From Sphingomonas sp. UBA978 (lineage in GTDB: Bacteria; Pseudomonadota; Alphaproteobacteria; Sphingomonadales; Sphingomonadaceae), in the NCBI RefSeq assembly GCF_002292295.1, contig NZ_DBBS01000011.1, forward strand, positions 62,001 to 126,000: a stretch of DNA of 64,000 nt, given 5' to 3'. A program made the translations under genes and the position numbers. The notes under the pieces are model-generated. The model searched no databases. It saw only the letters and a list, made by a program, of their open reading frames with translations, and was not told where the DNA came from. Positions 42,834 through 51,307 of the stretch are shown one piece after another. Position 1 is the stretch's first letter. Each line of letters starts with the position of its first letter.

Positions 42834-43601
42834 ATGGTCCGCGCACCGGCCTGGGCGCCGCCGCTGCTGGCGGTGCAGTTCCTCACCCGGTTGCCGGTGC
42901 CGGTCCTCGCGCGCCTGACGCCCGAACAGGCGGCGGACGGGCTGGCGCGTGCGATGGCGTGGCTGCCGCCGGTCGGGACATTGATCGGATCGGCGACCGC
43001 GGCCGCGTTTGTCGTCGCGGGTCAATGGTGGCCGCCGCTGCTCGCCGCCTTGCTCGCGCTGGCGCTCGAGGCGTTGCTGACCGGCGCGTTCCACGAGGAT
43101 GCCGTCGCCGATTTCTGCGACGCCTTCGGCGGCACCGCGCGCGGCGAGGCGGCGCTGCGGATCATGCGCGACAGCCGCATCGGCAGCTACGGCGCGCTGG
43201 GGCTCGGCCTCGCGGTCGCCATGCGCGTCGCCGCGATCGTCGCGCTGCCGTCCGCACTCGCGGTCGCGGCTATCGTCGCGGCGGCGACGCTCGCCCGGCT
43301 GTGCGCCATATTGCTCGCCGCGATCCTCCCGCCGGCGCAGGCGGATGGCGCCGCCGCGCGGATGGGCAGCGGTATGCCGCCCCGCCGCGTCGCGCTCGCG
43401 CTGTTGCTCGCCGCGCCAGGGCTGGTGCCGCTGGCGATCTTGCGCCCGACCGCCCTGCTGGCTGCGCTGGTCGCCATCGCGGTCCTGCTCGCATGGCTCG
43501 CCCGCTTCCTGCGCGCGCGGATCGGCGGCAGCACCGGCGACTGCCTCGGCTTTGCCGCCTATATGGCGCAACTCCTCGTGCTGCTCGCCGCGGCGGCGTG
43601 A
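42834..43601 (+). CDS. cobS: Adenosylcobinamide-GDP ribazoletransferase (cobalamin synthase)
   Basis: CobS of 255 residues, an integral membrane enzyme joining AdoCbi-GDP with alpha-ribazole (phosphate). The conserved acidic motif is GAFHEDAVADFCDAFGG, followed by MRDSRIGSYGALGL. About six hydrophobic helices are visible. The ATG at 42834 lies one base after the cobT stop. The end overlaps the phosphatase gene by GTGA. It uses the products of cobU (32519) and cobT. Confidence 0.93.
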   Translation: MVRAPAWAPPLLAVQFLTRLPVPVLARLTPEQAADGLARAMAWLPPVGTLIGSATAAAFVVAGQWWPPLLAALLALALEALLTGAFHEDAVADFCDAFGGTARGEAALRIMRDSRIGSYGALGLGLAVAMRVAAIVALPSALAVAAIVAAATLARLCAILLAAILPPAQADGAAARMGSGMPPRRVALALLLAAPGLVPLAILRPTALLAALVAIAVLLAWLARFLRARIGGSTGDCLGFAAYMAQLLVLLAAAA

Positions 43602-44158
43602 CCGCGCGCGTCCTCCTCGTCCGGCACACGGCGGTCGCCAAAGCGTGGTCGGGGCGCTGCTACGGCCGGTCCGACATGGGGCTGAGCCGCGCCGGCGCCG
43701 TGGCGATGCGGGCGCTGGCGGCGGACCTCGCCGCGCAGTCCTTCGCGACCATCGTCCATTCCGGCGCGATCCGCACCCGCCTGCTCGCCGGGCGGATCGC
43801 CCGCCTCACCGGCCGGCCGCTGCTTGCCGATCCCCGCTGGCTGGAGCGCGACTTCGGCACGTGGGAGGGGCGGCGCTGGCACGCGATCTGGCGCGAGACC
43901 GGCGACCTGATGGACCGGATGATGACCGATCCCGCCGGTTTCTACCCCGGCGGCGGCGAGAGCGGGCAGGACCTCGCCACCCGCGCCCGCGCCGCATGGG
44001 ATGCGCTGCCCACCGACGCCGATACTCTGGTCGTCAGCCATGGCGGGCCGATCGCCGCCATACGCACGCTGCGCGCCGGCCAGCCGCTGGAGCGGACGAT
44101 CGATGCCGTGCCGCCCTGCGGCAGCTGGCTCGCGCTGCCGCGTCAGGGTCGGGCCTAG
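43598..44158 (+). CDS. cobC: Histidine-type phosphatase, alpha-ribazole phosphatase-like
   Basis: Histidine phosphatase superfamily protein of 186 residues. The catalytic motif is LLVRHTAVAKAWSGRCYGRSD (His in RHT; written here as RHTAVAK plus GRCYGRSD), with LERDFGTWEGRRW and VVSHGGPIAA carrying the second His. In B12 operons this removes the phosphate from alpha-ribazole phosphate or adenosylcobalamin phosphate. The GTG start overlaps cobS. Its TAG stop is part of the CTAG at the left edge of a long palindrome, which probably ends the operon. Confidence 0.87.
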   Translation: MTARVLLVRHTAVAKAWSGRCYGRSDMGLSRAGAVAMRALAADLAAQSFATIVHSGAIRTRLLAGRIARLTGRPLLADPRWLERDFGTWEGRRWHAIWRETGDLMDRMMTDPAGFYPGGGESGQDLATRARAAWDALPTDADTLVVSHGGPIAAIRTLRAGQPLERTIDAVPPCGSWLALPRQGRA

Positions 44159-44302
44159 GGCCGATCGACATTCAGATGATGACGTGCCGAAAACGGTGGT
44201 TTTGCATGACCCGGAGCGCAGCATACTAACGGTACGTGAGCACCGGAAGCATGCGAAACCGCCGTTTGCAGGCCGTCAGGGCTGAATGTCGATTGGCCCT
44301 AG
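44155..44302. repeat. 148-bp palindromic element between convergent genes
   Basis: Two imperfect arms of about 60 bases (44155-44214 and 44243-44302) are inverted copies with roughly 78% identity and one small indel. The best conserved blocks are CTAGGGCC at both outer ends, ATCGACATTCAG paired with CTGAATGTCGAT, and AAACGG/CCGTTT with GCATG/CATGC. The loop is 28 bases. Each terminal CTAG supplies the TAG stop codon of the adjacent gene: cobC on the left and the histidine kinase on the right. It is probably a bidirectional transcription end and perhaps a mobile miniature element. Confidence 0.88.
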
Positions 44303-46278
44303 CGCACCACGCGCAGGCCGCCGCCATGGCCGCGGGGCAGGTGAAGCAGTTCGTCCACCCGCGCCGCCAGGTCGATCTGGCGGAACGGCTTGGCCAGCCG
44401 CGGCACGTCGGCAGGCACGTCGGCGCCAGTCGCGGCATAGCCGGTGATGAGCAGCGTCGGCAGGCCATGGCCGGTATCGCGCAGCTCGGCGATCAGCGCC
44501 GCGCCGGTCATGCCCGGCATCAGATAATCGGTGACCAGCAGCTCGACGTCGACGCCGCCGCGGATCGCCGCCAGCGCCTGGCTGCCCGACGCCGCCTCGA
44601 TCACCTGATAGCCGATGTCGCGCAGCATGTCGGCGGTGGCGGTGCGGACGATCTCCTCGTCGTCGACCAGCAGCACCTTGGCGGCGCGGCGCGCGGGGAC
44701 CGGATCGCTGCGCCGATCGGCCGCGGCGCTCGGCTGGTCCAGTGTCACCGGTAGCCACAGTTCGACGCGCGTACCGCGTCCCGCCTCACTCGCCAGCGTC
44801 AGCGTGCCGCCTGATTGTGCGGCGAGGCCATGGATCATCGACAGGCCCAGCCCGGTCCCCTTGCCAACGCCCTTGGTCGAGAAGAACGGCTCGGTCGCCC
44901 GCGCCAGCGTCGCCTTGTCCATGCCGATGCCGGTGTCGCTCGCCATGATCCGCACGTAGCGCCCGGCGGCGAGCGTCACCGCATTGCGCGCGTCGACCTC
45001 GGCGGCGGCGACGGTGATCGTCAGCTGCCCGCCACCCGGCATCGCGTCGCGCGCGTTGATCGCGAGGTTGAGCAGCGCCAGCTCCAGCTGGTTGGGATCG
45101 ACCCGCGCCGGCGGCAGGTCGCCCGGCACCTCCAGCACCACCCGGACCGTCGGGCCGAGCGAGCGGCGGATCAGATCAGCCATCCCGTCGATCAGCGCGC
45201 CGATATCCACCGCGACCGGCTGCAACGCCTGCCGCCGCGCGAAGGCAAGCAGCCGCTGCGTCAGCGTCGCTGCGCGCTCCGCCGCCTGCAGCGCGCCGCC
45301 GACCATCCGCTGCGTCCGCTCGTCGTCCTTGTGGCGCCGCCGGACCATGTCGAGGCTGCCGACGATGGGGGTGAGGAGGTTGTTGAAGTCGTGCGCGACG
45401 CCGCCGGTCAGCTGGCCGACCGCCTCCATCTTCTGCGCCTGCGCCAGTTGCGCGTCCGCTTCCTTGCGCACGGTGACGTCGGTGACCACGCCGACCAGCC
45501 GTTCGGGGGCGCCGTCGGCGTCGTAGCGCAGCCGCCCCTTCTTGGTGATCCAGCGCCGGCTGCCGTCCGCCCCCTCGATCGCGCATTCGATGTCAACGCT
45601 GCCGGTCTGCGGCGCGGCGCGGAAGGCGGCGGCGACCGCGTCGCGCTGCGCCGGGTCGACATGCGCGAGCATCCGCTCGACCGACCAGTGCGCCTGCGGC
45701 TCGGCATAGCCGAAGATCTCGTCGTGGCGCAGGCTGCGCCCGATCGCGCCGGTGGCGAGGTCGAGCTCCCAGCTGCCCATGCCCGCCGCCTCGAGCGCGA
45801 ATTCGAGGCTGCTCCGCGCCGATTCCAGCTCCGCGGTGCGCTGCGCCACCGCATCCTCCAGCGTCGCCGCAGCGGCGCGCACCTCATATTGCCGCGCCCG
45901 CGCCTTGATCGCCGATCGCACCGCGCCCAGCATCGCCTCGGCATGCAGCGGCCGTTCGAGCAGCACGACGTTGCCGAGGTCGCCGACGCGCGCCGTCGCC
46001 TGTGCCGATCGCGGCGCGCGGCCGCCGTTGGCGAGCATGACGAAGGGCAGGTCGGACCAGGTCGGCTGCGCGGCGACCCAGGCGGACAGCGCCGACCGGT
46101 CCGCCGCCGCCAGCGCCTCCTCGGTAATCAGCACCGCCGCGACCGCGCCGGACAGGCCGGCGACCAGCGCCGCCAGCGTCGGCACCACCTGCGCATCGAT
46201 GCCGCCGCGACGCAACAGGTCGGCGGCGACGGTGGCGTCCCGCCCGCGCGGCGCGAGGATGAGGACGGCGCCGTCCAT
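44299..46278 (-). CDS. Hybrid histidine kinase with degenerate N-terminal receiver and PAS domain
   Basis: Sensor kinase of 659 residues with no membrane segment. Residues 1-125 look like a receiver fold, but the phosphoacceptor strand reads AVLITEEA with no Asp, so it is a pseudo-receiver. A PAS/PAC domain spans about 155-275 (GMGSWELDLATG ... GVVTDVTVRK). The HisKA-type domain has His296 in GGVAHDFNNLL, the ATPase has DTGIGM and GKGTGLGLSMI, and a C-terminal true receiver has Asp584 in LLVTDYLMPGM. The gene starts one base after the KaiC-like gene's stop, so the two form a tight operon. Its TAG stop lies in the palindrome at 44155-44302. Partnership with the KaiC-like ATPase is inferred. 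Confidence 0.9.
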   Translation of the reverse strand: MDGAVLILAPRGRDATVAADLLRRGGIDAQVVPTLAALVAGLSGAVAAVLITEEALAAADRSALSAWVAAQPTWSDLPFVMLANGGRAPRSAQATARVGDLGNVVLLERPLHAEAMLGAVRSAIKARARQYEVRAAAATLEDAVAQRTAELESARSSLEFALEAAGMGSWELDLATGAIGRSLRHDEIFGYAEPQAHWSVERMLAHVDPAQRDAVAAAFRAAPQTGSVDIECAIEGADGSRRWITKKGRLRYDADGAPERLVGVVTDVTVRKEADAQLAQAQKMEAVGQLTGGVAHDFNNLLTPIVGSLDMVRRRHKDDERTQRMVGGALQAAERAATLTQRLLAFARRQALQPVAVDIGALIDGMADLIRRSLGPTVRVVLEVPGDLPPARVDPNQLELALLNLAINARDAMPGGGQLTITVAAAEVDARNAVTLAAGRYVRIMASDTGIGMDKATLARATEPFFSTKGVGKGTGLGLSMIHGLAAQSGGTLTLASEAGRGTRVELWLPVTLDQPSAAADRRSDPVPARRAAKVLLVDDEEIVRTATADMLRDIGYQVIEAASGSQALAAIRGGVDVELLVTDYLMPGMTGAALIAELRDTGHGLPTLLITGYAATGADVPADVPRLAKPFRQIDLAARVDELLHLPRGHGGGLRVVR

Positions 46279-46279
46279 C

Positions 46280-47794
46280 CTAGCCGGCCGACCCTCCGCG
46301 CCCCGCGGCGGGATCGGCGCGGCTGGCGAGCAGCGACTTGCCCTCGCCCGAGAAGGTCGGCACGCCGGTCAGCACGCCCTGGAAATGGGTTAGCGGCTCG
46401 CCGAATTGCAGCCCCTGCGTATCGATCCGGAATTCGCGGATCGTCCGCTCATGCCTGGCGGTGCGGGTCTTGATGACCGAGATCGCCTGGCGCACCGCGC
46501 CGAACGCCTCGAAATAGCGCAATTGCACCGCGGTATCGGCCAGATAGCTGAGATCGACGTCGGCGCGCACGTCGCCCATCACCCCGTGCATGCCGAGGAT
46601 CAGCAACGTCACCACGCCGCGCTGGCCCAGATAGGTCAGCAGCTCGTGCATCTGGAGAATGAGGAACTTCTCGCTCGGCATGGATTGCAGATAGGCGTTG
46701 AGGCTGTCGACGACGATCACCTGCGCGTCGTCCTCCTCGACCGCGCTGCGGACCGCCGCGGCGAATTCGCCGGGCGACAGCTCGGCCGGATCGATCGCGC
46801 GCAGCGCCAGCCGCCCGGCATCGATGAACGGCTGCAGGTCCATGCCCAGCGCCGCCGATCGCGCCATCAGCGTCGGTGCCCGTTCGTCGAACAGGAAATA
46901 GGCCGCCTTCTCGCCACGTTCCAGCGCCGCATAGACGCATTGCACGATCGTCGTGGTCTTGCCGACGCCCGCCGGCCCGGTCAGCAGCGTCGCGGTGCCG
47001 ACGACCAGCCCGCCGCCGAGCAGGGCATCGAATTCCTGCGAGCCGGTCGACACGAACCCCATGTCGTGGCGGACGCCGTGTTCGGACGCGACCAGCCGCG
47101 GATAGACGGCGAGGCCGCCGCGTTCGATCTCGAAATCGTGATAGCCGCCGCGATAGCGCAGGCCGCGCATCTTGACGACGTGCAGCCGCCGTCGCTGCGC
47201 ACCGAAGCCGGACAGCAATTGTTCGAGCGACAGCACGCCATGCGCGATGCTGTGCAATTGCAGGTCGCTGCCGCTCGCGCTTTTGTCGTCGAGCACCAGC
47301 ACGGTGCACTGGCGGGTCGAGAAGAAATGCTTCAGCGCCAGGATCTGGCGGCGATAGCGCACCGGGCTCTGCGCCAGCAGCCGCAGCTCGGACAGGCTGT
47401 CGATGATGACCCGCGCCGGCCGCAGTTCGTCGACCTTGGCCATGATCGCGCGCACCGTCTCGCCCAACTCGACCTCGCTCGGGTGGAGCAGCGTCTGTTC
47501 CTGGTCGTCGCCCAGGCCGTCCGCCGGCACCATTTCGAAGATGGTGATCGGATCGAGCGTCCAGCCGTGAGTCGCCGCCACCGCGCGCAATTCGACCTCG
47601 GTCTCCGCCAGCGTGATGTACAGTCCGCTCTGCCCGGCGGCCGCGCCGGCGAGCAGGAAGCCCAGCCCCAGCGTGGTCTTGCCCGTTCCCGGCGTGCCCT
47701 CGACCAGATACAGGCGTTCGGGCGTCAGCCCGCCGTTGAGGATGTCGTCGAGCCCGGCGATCCCGGTGGAAGCGATCTTCGATCCTTGCTGCAC
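46280..47794 (-). CDS. KaiC-like double RecA-domain ATPase
   Basis: KaiC-family protein of 504 residues with two RecA-like domains. Walker A motifs are GTPGTGKTT (33-41) and GPAGVGKTT (273-281). Walker B segments are ARVIIDSLSELR (127-138) and QVIVVDSLNAYLQ (358-370). The second domain keeps KaiC features such as DTAVQLRYFE and KTRTARHERTIREF. The cyanobacterial phosphosite pair Ser-Thr corresponds to Ser416-Tyr417 in DLSYLAD, so one acceptor is replaced. The catalytic pair before the second-domain helix reads FDER rather than the EE of KaiC. No kaiA or kaiB is nearby; a soluble hybrid kinase follows after one base. It is likely a signalling ATPase, not a proven clock component. Confidence 0.92.
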   Translation of the reverse strand: MQQGSKIASTGIAGLDDILNGGLTPERLYLVEGTPGTGKTTLGLGFLLAGAAAGQSGLYITLAETEVELRAVAATHGWTLDPITIFEMVPADGLGDDQEQTLLHPSEVELGETVRAIMAKVDELRPARVIIDSLSELRLLAQSPVRYRRQILALKHFFSTRQCTVLVLDDKSASGSDLQLHSIAHGVLSLEQLLSGFGAQRRRLHVVKMRGLRYRGGYHDFEIERGGLAVYPRLVASEHGVRHDMGFVSTGSQEFDALLGGGLVVGTATLLTGPAGVGKTTTIVQCVYAALERGEKAAYFLFDERAPTLMARSAALGMDLQPFIDAGRLALRAIDPAELSPGEFAAAVRSAVEEDDAQVIVVDSLNAYLQSMPSEKFLILQMHELLTYLGQRGVVTLLILGMHGVMGDVRADVDLSYLADTAVQLRYFEAFGAVRQAISVIKTRTARHERTIREFRIDTQGLQFGEPLTHFQGVLTGVPTFSGEGKSLLASRADPAAGRGGSAG

Positions 47795-47956
47795 GCGCCG
47801 CTATCCTGCTTCGGGGGCCTGCCGACCGGAGGGATTTTCCGTTCGGCCGTACCGCGTTATCCGGTTTGCCGCCGCGGCGATAGCCGCACCGTGCCGGTAT
47901 CGCGTACACCGGCCCCTTGACCCGACCCCGCCTTGGCGTGTGAGGACAGCCGCCGC

Positions 47957-49237
47957 ATGACCGACACACCTCTCGCCCTCGGCCTCGATTTCGGCACCAC
48001 CAATTCCGTCGCCGCGCTCGCCCGCGGCGACGGCGCCGATCTGGTGATGCTCGACGCCCCCGACGGGCCGGACCCGGTGTTCCGCTCCGCGCTCTGCTTC
48101 TGGGACGATGCCGGGCTGCAATCCGAGGGCGGCCCCTGGGCGATCCGCGAATATCTCGACTTTCCGGAGGGCAGCCGCTTCATCCAGTCGTTCAAGTCGG
48201 TCGCCGCCAGCGCCAGCTTCGAACATGCCACCGTGTTCGACCGGCGGATGCGGTTCGAGGATATCGGGCGGCTGTTCGTCGCGAAGATGGCCGCCCGCGC
48301 CGGCGGCGCGCTCGACGGCCGCGCCCGCCGGGTGATCGTCGGCCGCCCGGTCGCCTATGCCGGCGCCCGCCCGGACGAGGCGCTCGCCCGCACCCGCTAC
48401 GACGCGGTGTTCGGCGCGCTGGGGGCGGAGGTGCATTACGTCTACGAACCCGTCGGCGCCGCGTTCAGCTATGCCGCGCGGCTGACCCATGCCGCGACGA
48501 TCCTCGTCGCCGATTTCGGCGGCGGCACCAGCGATTTTTCCGTGGTGCGCGTCGACGTGCCGGGCGCAGGCCAGCGCTGCACGCCGCTGGGGCATGCCGG
48601 CGTCGGTATCGCCGGCGACCGGTTCGACCAGCGCATCGTCGACCGGCTGGTCATGCCGCTGCTCGGCAAGGGCGGATCGTACCGCTCGTTCGACAAGGTG
48701 CTGGAGATCCCCGGCGGCTATTTCGCCGATTTCGCCGACTGGTCGCGCCTCGCGCTGATGCGCAACCGCAGGACGCTGGCCGAGCTGGACAAGTTGCGCA
48801 GGGCCGCGCTCGATCCCGAGGCGATCGGGCGGATGATCGCGGTGATCGAACAGGAGGCGGGGTACAGCCTGTACGACGCGGTCGGCCGGCTGAAGCGCGC
48901 GCTGTCGCAGGCGGAGGTCGCCCAATTCCGCTTCGACGGTGCCGGCCTGAGAATCGCGGCGGAGGTGAAGCGCGCGGAGTTCGAGGCCTGGATCGCCCCC
49001 GATATCATCCGGATCGAGGCTGCGGTCGATCAGGCGCTGGCGGCGGCGGGCGTCGCGGCGGCGGGGATCGATCGCGTCTTCCTGACCGGCGGCACCTCGC
49101 TCACGCCGCGCATCCGCCGCCTGTTCGACGACCGCTTCGGCGCGGAGCGGATCGCGACCGGCGGCGAGCTGACCTCGATCGCGCACGGCCTCGCGCTGAT
49201 CGGCACGCAGGACGACGTCGCCGCCTGGGCGAGCTGA
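47957..49237 (+). CDS. yegD: Hsp70 family protein, YegD-like
   Basis: Actin-like ATPase of 426 residues with the Hsp70 nucleotide domain but no substrate-binding domain. Motifs: GLDFGTTNSVAAL (phosphate 1), the connect/phosphate 2 region ILVADFGGGTSDFSVV and the adenosine motif VFLTGGTSLTPRIRRLF. This fits the YegD group of chaperone-like proteins, whose clients are unknown. The ATG at 47957 is preferred over the upstream GTG at 47933. It is divergent from the kaiC-like gene across 162 bases, with no strong palindrome noticed there. A palindrome array follows its stop codon. Confidence 0.88.
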   Translation: MTDTPLALGLDFGTTNSVAALARGDGADLVMLDAPDGPDPVFRSALCFWDDAGLQSEGGPWAIREYLDFPEGSRFIQSFKSVAASASFEHATVFDRRMRFEDIGRLFVAKMAARAGGALDGRARRVIVGRPVAYAGARPDEALARTRYDAVFGALGAEVHYVYEPVGAAFSYAARLTHAATILVADFGGGTSDFSVVRVDVPGAGQRCTPLGHAGVGIAGDRFDQRIVDRLVMPLLGKGGSYRSFDKVLEIPGGYFADFADWSRLALMRNRRTLAELDKLRRAALDPEAIGRMIAVIEQEAGYSLYDAVGRLKRALSQAEVAQFRFDGAGLRIAAEVKRAEFEAWIAPDIIRIEAAVDQALAAAGVAAAGIDRVFLTGGTSLTPRIRRLFDDRFGAERIATGGELTSIAHGLALIGTQDDVAAWAS

Positions 49238-49242
49238 AACTC

Positions 49243-49342
49243 GCGAGCGCCCGCACGCCACGTGGGCATTGCGTGCGTCCGCACGCCGGCTAAGGATTGA
49301 GTGCGCCCGCACGCCGTGTGGGCATTGAGTGCGCTCGCACTC
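49243..49342. repeat. Four 16-bp palindromes at an exact 28-bp period
   Basis: Palindromes start at 49243, 49271, 49299 and 49327, each 16 bases: 7-bp arms around two central bases. They read GCGAGCG-CC-CGCACGC, GCGTGCG-TC-CGCACGC, GAGTGCG-CC-CGCACGC and GAGTGCG-CT-CGCACTC; the second and fourth are perfect. The three 12-base spacers end in ATT and two share TGGGCATT. The array fills the gap between the Hsp70-like gene and the CocE-type hydrolase at 49381. Confidence 0.9.
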
Positions 49343-49380
49343 GGGCCTAGCATCGGTCATCCTCTCTGCCGGAGATCGTC

Positions 49381-51303
49381 ATGCGCCGTTCCTTGATGCT
49401 GTTGCCCCTGCTCGCCCTGCTTTCGGTCGGGGTCCATGCGCAGCAGCAGACCGCGCCCGCCGGCGGCGACATCCCGGCGAAGTTCACGCTGGTCGACACC
49501 GCCAACGATTACATCAAGCGCGAAGTCATGATCCCGATGCGCGACGGGACCAAACTCTACACCGTCATCGTCATCCCCAAGGCCGCGACCAACGCGCCGA
49601 TCGTGCTGACCCGCACGCCCTACAACGCCAAGGGCCGCGCCAGCCGCAGCACCAGCGCGTCGATGCTCGCGACGCTGCCGCTTGCCGACGAGGCGTTCGT
49701 CAAGGGCGGCTATATCCGCGTCTATCAGGACGTCCGCGGCAAATACGGGTCGGAAGGGGACTATGTCGTCACCCGCCCGGTGATCGGACCGCTCAACCCG
49801 ACCAAGGTCGATCACGTCACCGACGCCTATGACACGATCGACTGGCTGGTGAACAAGGCGAACCTGCCGCAGTCGAACGGCCGCGTCGGCATGATCGGGT
49901 CGAGCTACGAAGGCTTCACCGTCGTCATGGCGCTGCTGAACCCGCATCCCGCGCTCAAGGTCGCCGCGCCCGAATCGCCGATGATCGACGGCTGGATGGG
50001 CGACGACTGGTTCCATTACGGCGCCTTCCGCCTCGCCAACATCGCCTGGCTCGGCGGGCAGACCGGCTACAAGGGCGGCGGCACCGTGCCGCCGACCGGC
50101 GGCTGGGACGATTACGACAATTTCCGCGAGGTGGGCTCGGCCGGCGACTGGGCGAAGAAGTCGGGCTACGACCAGTTGCCCTATTGGACGCGCATGTCGC
50201 AGCATCCCGCCTATGACGGCTTCTGGTCGGGGCAGGCGCTCGACAAGCTGCTCGCCGCCAATCCCTCCAACGTCCCCACGATCTGGGAACAGGGATTGTG
50301 GGATCAGGAGGACATGTACGGCGCGATCACCGCATGGGAGGCGCTGAAGGCCAAGGGCAAGACCGGCAACAACTTCCTCGTCATGGGGCCGTGGCGGCAC
50401 AGCCAGATCAACCGCGAGGGCCGCAGCCTCGGCCCGTTCCAGTGGGACGGCGACACCGCCGCGCAGTTCCGCGAACAGATGGTGCTGCCGCTGTTCGACC
50501 AGTATCTCAAGGACGGCCCGGCCGCGAACCTGCCGCAGGCGGCGATCTACAACACCGGCGAGAATCACTGGGACCGGCTGGCGAACTGGCCGCTCGCCTG
50601 CGAGAGCGGCTGCGCCGCGCCGCTGAAGCCGATCTACCTGCAGGCCGACGGTGGCCTCGGCTTCGCCAAGGGCGGGGCGGGCGGCGACAGCTACGTCGCC
50701 GATCCCGCCAAGCCGGTGCCGCACCTGCCGCGCCCGGTGAACTTCGGCGACGGCCGCTGGGGCGACTGGCTGGTCAGCGACCAGCGCCACGCCGACGGCC
50801 GCCCCGACGTGATGACCTACACCACGCCGGTGCTGACGCAGGCGATGCGCGTCTCCGGCGCGCCGATCGCCGATCTCTATGCGGCGACGACCGGCACCGA
50901 CGGCGATTTCGTCGTCAAGGTGATCGACGTCTATCCGACCGAGAATGCGAGCGATCCCAAGATGGGCGGCTACCAGCTGCCGATCAGCCTCGACATCTTC
51001 CGCGGTCGCTACCGCGACAGCTTTGCGCAACCGAGCGCGATCCCGGCGAACAAGGTCCAGCATTACAAATTCCGCCTGCCGACGGTGAACCACGTCTTCC
51101 AGCCCGGCCACCGCGTGATGGTGCAGGTCCAGTCGAGCCTGTTCCCGCTCTACGACCGCAATCCGCAGACCTATGTGCCCAACATCTTCTTCGCCAAGCC
51201 GGGGGATTACCGGAAGGCGACGGTGACGCTGAAGCGCGGCGGTGCGACCCCCAGCGCGGTGCTGTTGCCGGTGGTGCCGGTGGAGCAGCCGCAGGCGCGC
51301 TGA
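49381..51303 (+). CDS. CocE/NonD family exported hydrolase (alpha-amino acid ester hydrolase-like)
   Basis: Alpha/beta-hydrolase of the X-Pro dipeptidyl-peptidase/CocE group, 640 residues, with a signal peptide (LLALLSVGVHAQ, 1-21). The nucleophile is Ser175 in GSSYEG, the pattern shared with alpha-amino acid ester hydrolases and glutaryl-7-ACA acylases. The catalytic Asp is expected near WDQEDMYGA and the His in GPWRHSQ. A C-terminal jelly-roll domain (VNFGDGRWGDW ... FPLYDRNPQTY) is present. It hydrolyses esters or amides of small acyl or aminoacyl groups in the periplasm; the natural substrate is unknown. The gene follows the 28-bp palindrome array and ends four bases from a convergent kinase gene. 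Confidence 0.9.
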   Translation: MRRSLMLLPLLALLSVGVHAQQQTAPAGGDIPAKFTLVDTANDYIKREVMIPMRDGTKLYTVIVIPKAATNAPIVLTRTPYNAKGRASRSTSASMLATLPLADEAFVKGGYIRVYQDVRGKYGSEGDYVVTRPVIGPLNPTKVDHVTDAYDTIDWLVNKANLPQSNGRVGMIGSSYEGFTVVMALLNPHPALKVAAPESPMIDGWMGDDWFHYGAFRLANIAWLGGQTGYKGGGTVPPTGGWDDYDNFREVGSAGDWAKKSGYDQLPYWTRMSQHPAYDGFWSGQALDKLLAANPSNVPTIWEQGLWDQEDMYGAITAWEALKAKGKTGNNFLVMGPWRHSQINREGRSLGPFQWDGDTAAQFREQMVLPLFDQYLKDGPAANLPQAAIYNTGENHWDRLANWPLACESGCAAPLKPIYLQADGGLGFAKGGAGGDSYVADPAKPVPHLPRPVNFGDGRWGDWLVSDQRHADGRPDVMTYTTPVLTQAMRVSGAPIADLYAATTGTDGDFVVKVIDVYPTENASDPKMGGYQLPISLDIFRGRYRDSFAQPSAIPANKVQHYKFRLPTVNHVFQPGHRVMVQVQSSLFPLYDRNPQTYVPNIFFAKPGDYRKATVTLKRGGATPSAVLLPVVPVEQPQAR

Positions 51304-51307
51304 CCCG

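Noticed and set aside
44299..47794. A full circadian clock operon.
   Set aside because: Only a KaiC-like protein is present; kaiA and kaiB are absent and the phosphosite pair is altered, so clock function is not supported.
47957..49237. DnaK chaperone.
   Set aside because: The protein has the ATPase domain only, without the substrate-binding domain, and fits YegD-like Hsp70 proteins better.
49243..49342. Possible small CRISPR array from the regular 28-bp period.
   Set aside because: The repeats are short palindromes with a 12-base, partly conserved spacer, only four units, and no cas gene in the window.
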